Origin: an uncultured Pelagibacteraceae bacterium
GTDB lineage: Bacteria > Pseudomonadota > Alphaproteobacteria > Pelagibacterales > Pelagibacteraceae
Assembly (NCBI GenBank): GCA_902565935.1
Contig: CACFGT010000012.1
Coordinates: forward strand, 1 to 47,284
Direction of reading: 5' to 3'
Length of the DNA: 47,284 bases
Shown: positions 40,714 through 47,284 of the stretch, piece after piece
How the letters are laid out: every line of letters starts with the position of its first letter
How positions within the stretch are numbered: the first letter of the stretch is position 1
Program-made: the position numbers and the translations under genes
Notes under the pieces: generated by a model
Databases searched by the model: none
What the model was told of the DNA's origin: nothing
The model's input: the letters and a program-made list of their open reading frames with translations, nothing else

Positions 40714-41871
40714 ATGAAAACTTTAAATGAGATAAAATTAGCCAAAGAGCTAATCAAATTTCCATCTATTACTCCAATTGATGCAGGAGTGATGAAATTT
40801 CTAGAAAAAAAATTGAAAGGGCTTGGTTTTAAAACAAAAATATTAGAGTTTAAAGAGAGGGGTTTCAAACCAGTTAAAAATTTATATGCAAGATTGGGAT
40901 CAAAAGAACCTAATTTTTGTTATGCAGGTCATTTAGATGTTGTGCCTCCAGGAAATATAAAAGATTGGACAATAAATCCATTTAAACCATCCATCAGAAA
41001 AGGTCATTTAATTGGAAGAGGTGCAAATGACATGAAAAGTTCTGTTGCAGCTTTTGTTTCTGCTGTAAGCCTTTTTTTATCACTAAATAAAAAGTTTAAT
41101 GGATCAATTAGTTTATTGATCACTGGAGATGAAGAAGGTGATGCAATAAATGGAACAAAAAAAGTAGTAGAGTATTTAAAAAAAAAAAGAGAGAAAATTA
41201 ATTTTTGTTTAGTTGGTGAACCAACAAATCCAAATAAATTAGGTGAAATGATCAAAATTGGTCGTAGAGGCAGTTTAACAGGTAAATTAACTATATTCGG
41301 ATTACAAGGTCATGTTGCATACCCTCATAGAGCAAATAATCCCTCAACAATTATTGTTAAGGCTTTAAATGAATTAAAAGATATTAAATTTGATAAGGGT
41401 ACTAAAGATTTTCAGCCTACAAACTTGGAAGTTACAAAAATAAATATAAATAATACTGCTGATAATGTTATTCCTGCTATAGCTGAAGCAACTTTTAATA
41501 TTAGATTTAATAATAAACATTCATCAAATTCCATTAAAAAAAAACTCAATAAAATCTTTGTTAAAATTAACAAAAAATATAAATCAAAATTTAAAATCAA
41601 TTATAGAGTTTCTGGTGAAGCTTTTTTAACTAAGCCAAATAAAACAACTTATATGATCCAAAATACTATAAAAAAGATCACTAAGATAAAACCAAAATTA
41701 TCGACTACTGGTGGAACGTCAGACCTAAGATTCATAAAAGCTATATCACCTGGTTTAGAATTTGGTTTAGTTGGAAAAACTATGCACCGTGTAGATGAAG
41801 TAGTATCTTTAAAAGATTTAAAAAAACTTACTAAAATTTATCAAAATATCTTACAAAATTATTTTAAGTGA
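40714..41871 (+). CDS. dapE: Succinyl-diaminopimelate desuccinylase
   Basis: Zinc aminoacylase releasing LL-diaminopimelate. AGHLDVVPPG (His metal ligand) near 71, GRGANDMKSS with the bridging Asp, TGDEEGDAINGT near 137 with the catalytic Glu, GEPT, GRRGSLTG, QGHVAYPH and TTGGTSDLRF; TMHRVDE carries the last His. One change: SARF-type TSDARF reads TSDLRF. Length 385 aa is normal. With dapD it covers the succinylase route to meso-DAP for cell wall and lysine. It overlaps the next gene by 4 bp. Confidence 0.95.
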   Translation: MKTLNEIKLAKELIKFPSITPIDAGVMKFLEKKLKGLGFKTKILEFKERGFKPVKNLYARLGSKEPNFCYAGHLDVVPPGNIKDWTINPFKPSIRKGHLIGRGANDMKSSVAAFVSAVSLFLSLNKKFNGSISLLITGDEEGDAINGTKKVVEYLKKKREKINFCLVGEPTNPNKLGEMIKIGRRGSLTGKLTIFGLQGHVAYPHRANNPSTIIVKALNELKDIKFDKGTKDFQPTNLEVTKININNTADNVIPAIAEATFNIRFNNKHSSNSIKKKLNKIFVKINKKYKSKFKINYRVSGEAFLTKPNKTTYMIQNTIKKITKIKPKLSTTGGTSDLRFIKAISPGLEFGLVGKTMHRVDEVVSLKDLKKLTKIYQNILQNYFK

Positions 41872-42797
41872 AAACTGGTTTAATCACTTCTGAAACATAT
41901 CAGGATCATGACACTGGTCCAGGACATCCAGAACAAATTGCAAGAGTAACAGTAATTAATGAATTATTTAAAAAAATAAATAATAAAAATATTTTATGGA
42001 AAAAACCCTCAATCATAACTGATGATATAATCAAAGACGCGCATGATAGTGAATATGTAGATTTAGTTAAAAGTTCCTTTCCAACTAAAGGTTTTTCATC
42101 GCTTGATGGTGATACAGTCATTTCTCCTGGAAGTAAAAAAGCAACATTTGATGCAGCAGGATCAATTATTACAGCAATAGATGGTGTACAAAATAAGGTA
42201 TTTAAAAATGCATTTTGTAATGTCCGTCCTCCAGGTCATCACAGCAACCAAAATAAAGCAGCAGGATTTTGTATTTTAAATAATGTTGCAATTGGTGCAA
42301 AATATCTACTCAACAAATATAAGTACAATAAAATAGCTATTATAGATTTTGATGTTCATCATGGTAATGGAACTCAAGATATTTTTTATAATAATAAGAA
42401 TGTTTTGTTCATTTCAACACATCAATATCCCTATTATCCTGGTACAGGCTCAGATAAAGAAAAAGGTAATTTTAATAACATTTGCAATATCCCATTACCT
42501 GCTGGAACAAACTCTGAAGAATATTTGAACGCTTTTGAGTTTGCTTTAAAAAGATTAAATAAATTTCAACCTGAATTTATCCTTATTAGCGCAGGGTTTG
42601 ACGGGCATGCATCAGATCCTCTTGCACAGTTCAAACTTTCTACTGAAGATTATTACGAAATTACCAAGAGATTACTTGAAACGTCAAAAAAATTTACTAA
42701 TGGAAAAGTAGTTTCAATTCTTGAAGGCGGATATGATTTATTAGCACTTCAGGATAGTGCTAAGAGACATGTTGATGCATTATTAGAATTCAATTGA
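41868..42797 (+). CDS. Histone-deacetylase-family (class II HDAC-like) amidohydrolase
   Basis: Zinc hydrolase of the arginase/deacetylase fold, removing acetyl from lysine-type amines, polyamines or other substrates in bacteria. HPEQIARV near residue 20, RPPGHHS (His-His dyad near 122), FCILNNVA, DFDVHHGNGTQ (zinc Asp/His), STHQYPYYPGTG, AGFDGHASDPLA (zinc Asp) and LEGGYD near 290. Length 309 aa is normal. Starts with GTG at 41868, overlapping the dapE stop. It is followed by a SET-domain gene, an intriguing pair in a bacterium. Confidence 0.93.
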   Translation: MKTGLITSETYQDHDTGPGHPEQIARVTVINELFKKINNKNILWKKPSIITDDIIKDAHDSEYVDLVKSSFPTKGFSSLDGDTVISPGSKKATFDAAGSIITAIDGVQNKVFKNAFCNVRPPGHHSNQNKAAGFCILNNVAIGAKYLLNKYKYNKIAIIDFDVHHGNGTQDIFYNNKNVLFISTHQYPYYPGTGSDKEKGNFNNICNIPLPAGTNSEEYLNAFEFALKRLNKFQPEFILISAGFDGHASDPLAQFKLSTEDYYEITKRLLETSKKFTNGKVVSILEGGYDLLALQDSAKRHVDALLEFN

Positions 42798-42828
42798 TTA
42801 TCATTTTAAAGATTAATAGTTAGTCAGT

Positions 42829-43308
42829 ATGAAATTGTATAAGATCAAAAAATCAATTATTGATAACAAAGGTCGTGGGCTTTATGCCTCTAGAGATATC
42901 AAAAAAGGTACTAAAATAATTGATTATATTGGAAAAATTATAACTAACAAAGAGGCAGATGAGTCAGATAAATTCGATAATAAAAAAAAAATTTATCTTT
43001 TTAATTTAAATAAAAAGTTTTCTTTAGACGGGGACTTTTCTTATAACATTGCTGGCTTAATAAATCATTCCTGTGACAATAATTGTGATTACAATGGCAA
43101 AGGTTTAAAAATTTGGATTACAGCAATAAAGGATATAAAAAAAGGTGAGGAAATTACTTGTGATTATGGATTTAGCTTTGATGAGGATTATAAACAATTT
43201 CCATGTAAGTGTGGTTCAAAAAATTGTTGTGGTTATATTGTAAGAGAAGAATCAAGATGGAGGATAAATAAAAAATTTGCAATGAAAAATAAAAAAGTTA
43301 AGATTTAA
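42829..43308 (+). CDS. SET-domain protein lysine methyltransferase-like
   Basis: SAM-dependent methyltransferase fold common in eukaryotes and sporadic in bacteria. GRGLYASRDIKKGTKIIDY (residues 16-34), LINHSCDNNCDY (NHS motif near 77-88), GEEITCDYGF (near 105) and a post-SET Cys cluster CKCGSKNCCG (near 123-132), which in known enzymes binds zinc and completes the active site. Length 159 aa is compact but complete. Targets unknown; ribosomal or histone-like proteins are usual guesses. Its 3' end overlaps the convergent glycosyltransferase-like gene by 11 bp. Confidence 0.92.
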   Translation: MKLYKIKKSIIDNKGRGLYASRDIKKGTKIIDYIGKIITNKEADESDKFDNKKKIYLFNLNKKFSLDGDFSYNIAGLINHSCDNNCDYNGKGLKIWITAIKDIKKGEEITCDYGFSFDEDYKQFPCKCGSKNCCGYIVREESRWRINKKFAMKNKKVKI

Positions 43309-44164
43309 AAAACTTAGATTTATATCTTCTTAAGGTTCTTTTTTGTCTATTTATAAATCTTTTTATAAAATTATATTTTTTATCTCTTTTCGCTATAATT
43401 GGGCTATTTTGAGTATGTTCCCAATATCTAACACCATTTTTGTAAAACCACTCACACTCATAAGCTGAGATAGAATTTATTTTATTTAGTTTACATAAAA
43501 TTGAAAAAGCACTTTGATCATGCTTGTGATGTGAAAAATCTTTAAAATTTTCTAATTTAGATGACGTATCATCAATTAAATCAAATCTTTTTTCAAAAAT
43601 ATCGAGCCATTTATTTAAAAAATTTTTTGTAAATAAATTTTTTTTAAAAAAAATATTACCTGCCCAAAATTGATTTGAATGGGTAATTTCTCGGTTCTTT
43701 AGAACACCCAAATATTCAAACAAATCTGCTTTAGTGTAAATATACTCTTTTATATCTGGAAACTCGAAATCGCTATTACCTTTAAAATCTTCTAAAGGAT
43801 TATATTGAAATGCTAAAATACCTTTTTCTGATAATTCAATTTTTCCAATATATTCATGTAAACGGTTAATTCCATTCTTGTTAAAATGACAACCAATATC
43901 GGTATAATTGATAATATCATTTTCTTTTATTCTTTCTAAAAATTGACTTATTATTAATGGTTTCCAAAACCAATAACCATAGCCATTTTTTTTATTATTT
44001 TTTAATAGATGAAAAATAAATTTTTGATGTCTCTCCTCTAAATCTGAGATTGAAAAGACATAAATATCATCGTAGAAATTCATTTCTTTGGATTGGTCAT
44101 AATATCTACGTGCACTTTTTTTGAGATCAGGGCTTGCAAAAGAAATAAGATATTTCTTACTCAT
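43298..44164 (-). CDS. Probable glycosyltransferase of capsule/LPS type
   Basis: A 288-aa protein beginning KYLISFASPDLKKSARRYY, with NGYGYWFWKPLIISQFL near 60-76, IINYTDIGCHFN near 84 (the TDIG/DxGC region takes the place of a DxD motif) and HKHDQSAFSILCKLN near 213. This set recalls family members in polysaccharide clusters that build surface glycans. It is cytoplasmic with a basic C-terminal tail. The gene follows galE without a gap, supporting a role in sugar transfer. The donor and acceptor are unknown. Confidence 0.75.
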   Translation of the reverse strand: MSKKYLISFASPDLKKSARRYYDQSKEMNFYDDIYVFSISDLEERHQKFIFHLLKNNKKNGYGYWFWKPLIISQFLERIKENDIINYTDIGCHFNKNGINRLHEYIGKIELSEKGILAFQYNPLEDFKGNSDFEFPDIKEYIYTKADLFEYLGVLKNREITHSNQFWAGNIFFKKNLFTKNFLNKWLDIFEKRFDLIDDTSSKLENFKDFSHHKHDQSAFSILCKLNKINSISAYECEWFYKNGVRYWEHTQNSPIIAKRDKKYNFIKRFINRQKRTLRRYKSKFFKS

Positions 44165-45148
44165 CTAAGAAAATTTTCTATTATATTTTTTCTTTATCAG
44201 GAAATTAGACCAAACTATTTCATTTCTTATAATATTATTTAAAGAAGAATATCTTGGGCGCCAATTCAACACACGCTTTGATTTTTGAATGTTGCAAATA
44301 AGCTTTGGTTGATCACCTTTTCTTTTTGGTAAAAATTTAAATAACATATTCTTTTTTGAAATTTTCATAATACTTTTAAAGATATCTAAATTAGAATTTC
44401 CCTTACCATTACCTAAATTTAAAATAGATTTTATATTATTTTTTTCAATAAGTTTTATACCTTTATAAATTGCATCACATATATCTTTAATGTGTATATA
44501 GTCTCTTATACACGTACCATCTCTTGTATTATAGTCATTTCCAAAAATTTTAGAAATTTTATTATTATTTAGATTATTTACAAGGGAAGGTATTAAATGT
44601 GTTTCTGGATCATGATATTCACCGGTCAAAGGTTTTATAATTGCCGATGTGACATTAAAAAATCTAAAAATTATATAATTTAAATCATTATTTTTTATTT
44701 TATTTTCTGATATGAGTTTGGTTTTTCCGTATTTACTAATTGGATTAAGCTTAGATGTTTCGTTTATCTTGGTTTTTTGGTAATCATAAACTGACGCAGT
44801 GCTTGAATAAATAATGTTTCTTATTTTATTTTTTTGCATTATTTTTAAAATGTTATTTGTAGCTACAACATTATTTTGATAATAATCTTTCATTTTAAAT
44901 TTCTCATTAACAGTAGAAAGACTTGCCAAATGTATAATTGTATTTGGGTTTATTTTGGTAATAATAATTTCTGTTTTTTTAAAATTTAAAATATTACATA
45001 TAAATAATTTTTTTTTTGGAATTTTTTGCCAGTCTTTTTTTTTATTTTTGTCTAAAACAAAAACATTATATTTTTTTCTCAATATAGTGTATAGACAACT
45101 GCCTATATAACCACAGCCACCTGTTATAAGAATTCTTTTTTTTTTCAT
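44165..45148 (-). CDS. galE: UDP-glucose 4-epimerase
   Basis: Interconverts UDP-glucose and UDP-galactose for surface polysaccharides. NAD-binding GGCGYIGS near residue 10, HLASLSTVNE, SSTASVYD (catalytic Ser/Thr) and SKYGKTK (Tyr/Lys) are present, and TRDGTCIRDYIHIKDICDA is diagnostic. The family usually has 320-340 aa; here 327. It and the glycosyltransferase-like gene form a two-gene unit separated from truA by 36 bp. Specificity for UDP-Glc rather than UDP-GlcNAc is not shown by sequence alone. Confidence 0.9.
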   Translation of the reverse strand: MKKKRILITGGCGYIGSCLYTILRKKYNVFVLDKNKKKDWQKIPKKKLFICNILNFKKTEIIITKINPNTIIHLASLSTVNEKFKMKDYYQNNVVATNNILKIMQKNKIRNIIYSSTASVYDYQKTKINETSKLNPISKYGKTKLISENKIKNNDLNYIIFRFFNVTSAIIKPLTGEYHDPETHLIPSLVNNLNNNKISKIFGNDYNTRDGTCIRDYIHIKDICDAIYKGIKLIEKNNIKSILNLGNGKGNSNLDIFKSIMKISKKNMLFKFLPKRKGDQPKLICNIQKSKRVLNWRPRYSSLNNIIRNEIVWSNFLIKKKYNRKFS

Positions 45149-45184
45149 TTAAAATTCCAACGTTATTTATCTATATATTCTATT

Positions 45185-45925
45185 TTAATAAATTACTTGT
45201 TTAAGATACAATCCTTCTGGTGGAGCAGGTGGTGCACATAAGGATCTCTTTCTTGCTTTTAGGGCTTTTTCAAATTTTAATAAAGTCCATCTTTTTTCTC
45301 CCAGATATTTCAAACAACCAACCATTGAACGTACCTGTTTTTGTAGAAAAGATTGAGATCTAAATTCAATTATAATCCTATCTTTTATTGATTTTATCCT
45401 AACTAATTTCATAGTTTTAATTGGGCTTCTGGCTCTACAAGTAGAGGCTCTAAAAGTAGAAAAATCGTGAGTTCCAATTAATTTTTTAGCTCCTTTTTTC
45501 ATTGTTTCTAAATCAAGCTTGTTCATAATATGCCAACTTCTATTTTTTTCTAAAACTGGACTACTTATACGATTAATAATTATATATTCATAAACTCGCA
45601 TTTTTACCGAAAATCTAGCATGAAAATTTTTATTTCTTAATCTTATTTGAAGTATTGAGACTCCGTCTTTTTTTAAAAAATAATTAATAGACTTTATAAA
45701 TTTATCAAATTTATTAATCTTATTAGTACAATCAAAATGAGCTGACTGTTCTCTTGCGTGAACACCTGCATCTGTTCTACCAGATCCTAATAATATTATT
45801 TTTTCTTTAAGAAGTTTTGAAGCCTTTTCTTGGACAAGTCCTTGAATAGTTTTGCCTTTTTTTTGAATTTGCCAACCTCTAAAATTGCTGCCCTCATACT
45901 CAATTAACAGTTGATATCTAAACAT
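45185..45925 (-). CDS. truA: tRNA pseudouridine(38-40) synthase
   Basis: Modifies uridines 38-40 in the anticodon arm. GWQIQKKGKTIQG near 17, catalytic GRTDAGVHA (Asp near 52), FHARFSVKMRVYEY, DFSTFRAS and FLQKQVRSMVG. Length 246 aa standard. It overlaps fmt by 8 bp in the order def-fmt-truA, common in alphaproteobacteria. It is relevant here because two of the tRNAs have non-pairing 31-39 positions, where TruA could place a pseudouridine at T39 of tRNA-His. Confidence 0.95.
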   Translation of the reverse strand: MFRYQLLIEYEGSNFRGWQIQKKGKTIQGLVQEKASKLLKEKIILLGSGRTDAGVHAREQSAHFDCTNKINKFDKFIKSINYFLKKDGVSILQIRLRNKNFHARFSVKMRVYEYIIINRISSPVLEKNRSWHIMNKLDLETMKKGAKKLIGTHDFSTFRASTCRARSPIKTMKLVRIKSIKDRIIIEFRSQSFLQKQVRSMVGCLKYLGEKRWTLLKFEKALKARKRSLCAPPAPPEGLYLKQVIY

Positions 45926-46850
45926 TGGATATTATTGAACCCTTTTTAATTTGTGATCCAAGAATAAACTCGTTTATTCTTTGAACTTTTTTTCCTTCCC
46001 TCTGAATTTCAACAATTTTTATAGATTGATTATTAATACACGCAATTTCTAATTTGTCAGATATTACTTCACCAGCTTTGCCAATTCCATTACCAATCTC
46101 AGCCTTAAGAATTTTATATCTTTCACCTTTAAAATTAAAGAATGCGCCTGGTGCTGGATATAATCCGTTTATTTTTCCTAAAATCTTTACTGCTTCATCT
46201 TCCCATGAAATTTTTCCCTCAGATTTATCAATTTTTTTTGCATAAGAAGCTTTGGAGTGGTCTTGCTCTATAAATTTTGCTTTATCATCAAGTATATTGT
46301 CAACATTATCTAAAATTTTTTCTGCAGCTAAGGCAGATAATCTTTCTGATATCTCTTGAGCATTATCATTATAATCAATTTTAATTTTATATACATTGCT
46401 AATTGGCCCACTGTCTAACTTTTCAGAAATTTTCATTATACTAATTCCTGTTTCTTTATCTAAATTAATAATTGATCTTTGAATTGGTGCTGCACCTCTC
46501 CATTTTGGTAGTAAGGAACCGTGTATATTAATAAATCCTTTTTTGGTCAAAGCTAAGTATTCTTTTGGTATTATTTGACCGTAAGCTACAACAATTGCAA
46601 GATCAGCATTTAAGTCTTTTAAAAATTTATATTCCTCTATATTATCCTTTAAAGAATACGGTGTTCTGAATTGAATATTTAAAGTTTCAGAAATACCTTG
46701 TATAGGAGACTTGTTAATTCTTTGACCTCTTTTAGATTTTTGAGGAGGTTGTGTATATACAACGGAAACAGGATAACCGTTTTGGTACAACGATTTAAGT
46801 ATAGGTACAGAAAATAATGGTGTACCCATAAAGATAATTTTTTTTGACAT
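45918..46850 (-). CDS. fmt: Methionyl-tRNA formyltransferase
   Basis: Formylates initiator Met-tRNA with 10-formyl-THF. MGTPLFSVPIL at the start, NIHGSLLPKWRGAAPIQ (catalytic Asn/His near 105-120) and LDSGPIS with the catalytic Asp near 145. The C-terminal OB domain begins near 205. Length 310 aa normal. It lies 3 bp downstream of def and overlaps truA by 8 bp, so the three are one operon. This enzyme depends on folate, so a working folate pathway is needed, which bears on the altered folC. Confidence 0.95.
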   Translation of the reverse strand: MSKKIIFMGTPLFSVPILKSLYQNGYPVSVVYTQPPQKSKRGQRINKSPIQGISETLNIQFRTPYSLKDNIEEYKFLKDLNADLAIVVAYGQIIPKEYLALTKKGFINIHGSLLPKWRGAAPIQRSIINLDKETGISIMKISEKLDSGPISNVYKIKIDYNDNAQEISERLSALAAEKILDNVDNILDDKAKFIEQDHSKASYAKKIDKSEGKISWEDEAVKILGKINGLYPAPGAFFNFKGERYKILKAEIGNGIGKAGEVISDKLEIACINNQSIKIVEIQREGKKVQRINEFILGSQIKKGSIISNV

Positions 46851-46853
46851 TAA

Positions 46854-47284
46854 TTAAACAACTATTCTGTCAGATTTTCCCTTAGAAAGTTTTTTAATGA
46901 TCATTGATTTTTTAAGTTTAGATAAGTAATCAATAAAAAGTATACCCTCTAGATGATCCATTTCATGTTGAATACAAGTCGCCAATAATCCTTCTGCTTT
47001 AAGAAGTTTTTTTTCCCCATTGTAATCCAAATACTCAACTTCACATTTACTAGGCCTGTCTATTTCTGCGAACTGGTTTGGGACAGATAAACAGCCTTCT
47101 TCATAAGTTGATTTATGAATATCTTTATTCTTAATAACTGGATTTACAAAATACTGAGGATTTTTTTTTTCATTTTCTTTTGAAATATCCATTACGATTA
47201 TTCTTTTAGGCACCCCAATTTGAATTGCTGCTAACCCAATACCATTAGCTTGATACATTGTTTCAAGCATGTCTTTCATTAGTT
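46854..47284 (-). CDS. def: Peptide deformylase, N-terminus cut by window edge
   Basis: Iron-dependent removal of the formyl group from new proteins. Motif 1 GIGLAAIQIG, motif 2 EGCLSVP with the metal Cys, and motif 3 HEMDHLEG with two His and the Glu. The reading continues past the window end: the frame before MKDMLETM stays open (Leu-Met), and a full protein is about 170 aa, so 25-30 residues are missing. It is the first gene of def-fmt-truA. Confidence 0.95.
   Translation of the reverse strand, partial: LMKDMLETMYQANGIGLAAIQIGVPKRIIVMDISKENEKKNPQYFVNPVIKNKDIHKSTYEEGCLSVPNQFAEIDRPSKCEVEYLDYNGEKKLLKAEGLLATCIQHEMDHLEGILFIDYLSKLKKSMIIKKLSKGKSDRIVV

Noticed and set aside
41868..42797. A true histone deacetylase with histone substrate
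   Set aside because: Bacterial members act on polyamines, acetoin-related or other acetylated compounds; no histone is implied by the sequence.
1..47284. CRISPR arrays, insertion sequences and rRNA genes
   Set aside because: No regularly spaced repeats, transposase-like frames or rRNA-like stretches were found on reading both strands.

Overview
The window looks like part of a streamlined, very AT-rich alphaproteobacterial chromosome, most like the SAR11/Pelagibacterales group. Reasons: GcrA, the NDUFA9-like reductase, DUF2948 next to murA and hisD, HisZ with short HisG, the gene order aroA-rpsA-ihfB-pyrF-trpF-trpB-trpA-accD-folC-trxA, a tRNA-His without an encoded G-1, gene overlaps of a few bases and almost no spacers. 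No search was run. All family statements compare the sequence with remembered family consensus.

Layout. 1-3386: argD-argF (minus), gcrA (plus), NDUFA9-like (minus). 3403-15405: one long plus-strand run: rnd, kdsD, lptC, lptB, aroA, rpsA, ihfB, pyrF, trpF, trpB, trpA, accD, folC. trxA converges on folC at 15402. 15819-25767: an accessory-looking block of unrecognised small genes, a RecB-like nuclease/SF1 helicase (1119 aa), RmuC, an S24-type regulator, an exonuclease I homologue and a RecB-family phage/MGME1-like nuclease. Two divergent arms meet at a 195-bp control region full of inverted repeats. 25750-33611 (minus): dcd, murA, DUF2948, hisD, infA, tRNA-Phe, a cold-shock gene, a His-rich small ORF, tRNA-His, hisS, hisZ, hisG. 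33716-36046: tRNA-Thr, two membrane-protein genes, rpmH. 36057-43308 (plus): rnpA, yidD, yidC, argB, a HAD phosphatase, dapD, dapE, a histone-deacetylase-like enzyme and a SET-domain protein. 43298-end (minus): a glycosyltransferase-like protein, galE, truA, fmt, def.

Most striking points. (1) The cold-shock gene is readable only through a -1 shift at a perfect A_AAA_AAG heptamer that lies in the loop of an 8-bp inverted repeat. (2) trpF-trpB-trpA-accD-folC are full-length and in their ancestral order, but have lost many residues that are nearly invariant in their families, while the adjacent pyrF has not. Milder losses occur in hisG, hisS, argF, argB and dapD, and all three tRNAs contain non-canonical pairs. 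This could mean neofunctionalised paralogues, relaxed selection, or a fast-evolving lineage. (3) The nuclease/helicase block is headed by an S24-family regulator whose Ser-Lys dyad is replaced by Asn and Arg. It is a candidate defence or DNA-repair module. (4) A divergent tRNA-His sits just upstream of an equally divergent hisS, preceded by a small His-rich ORF.
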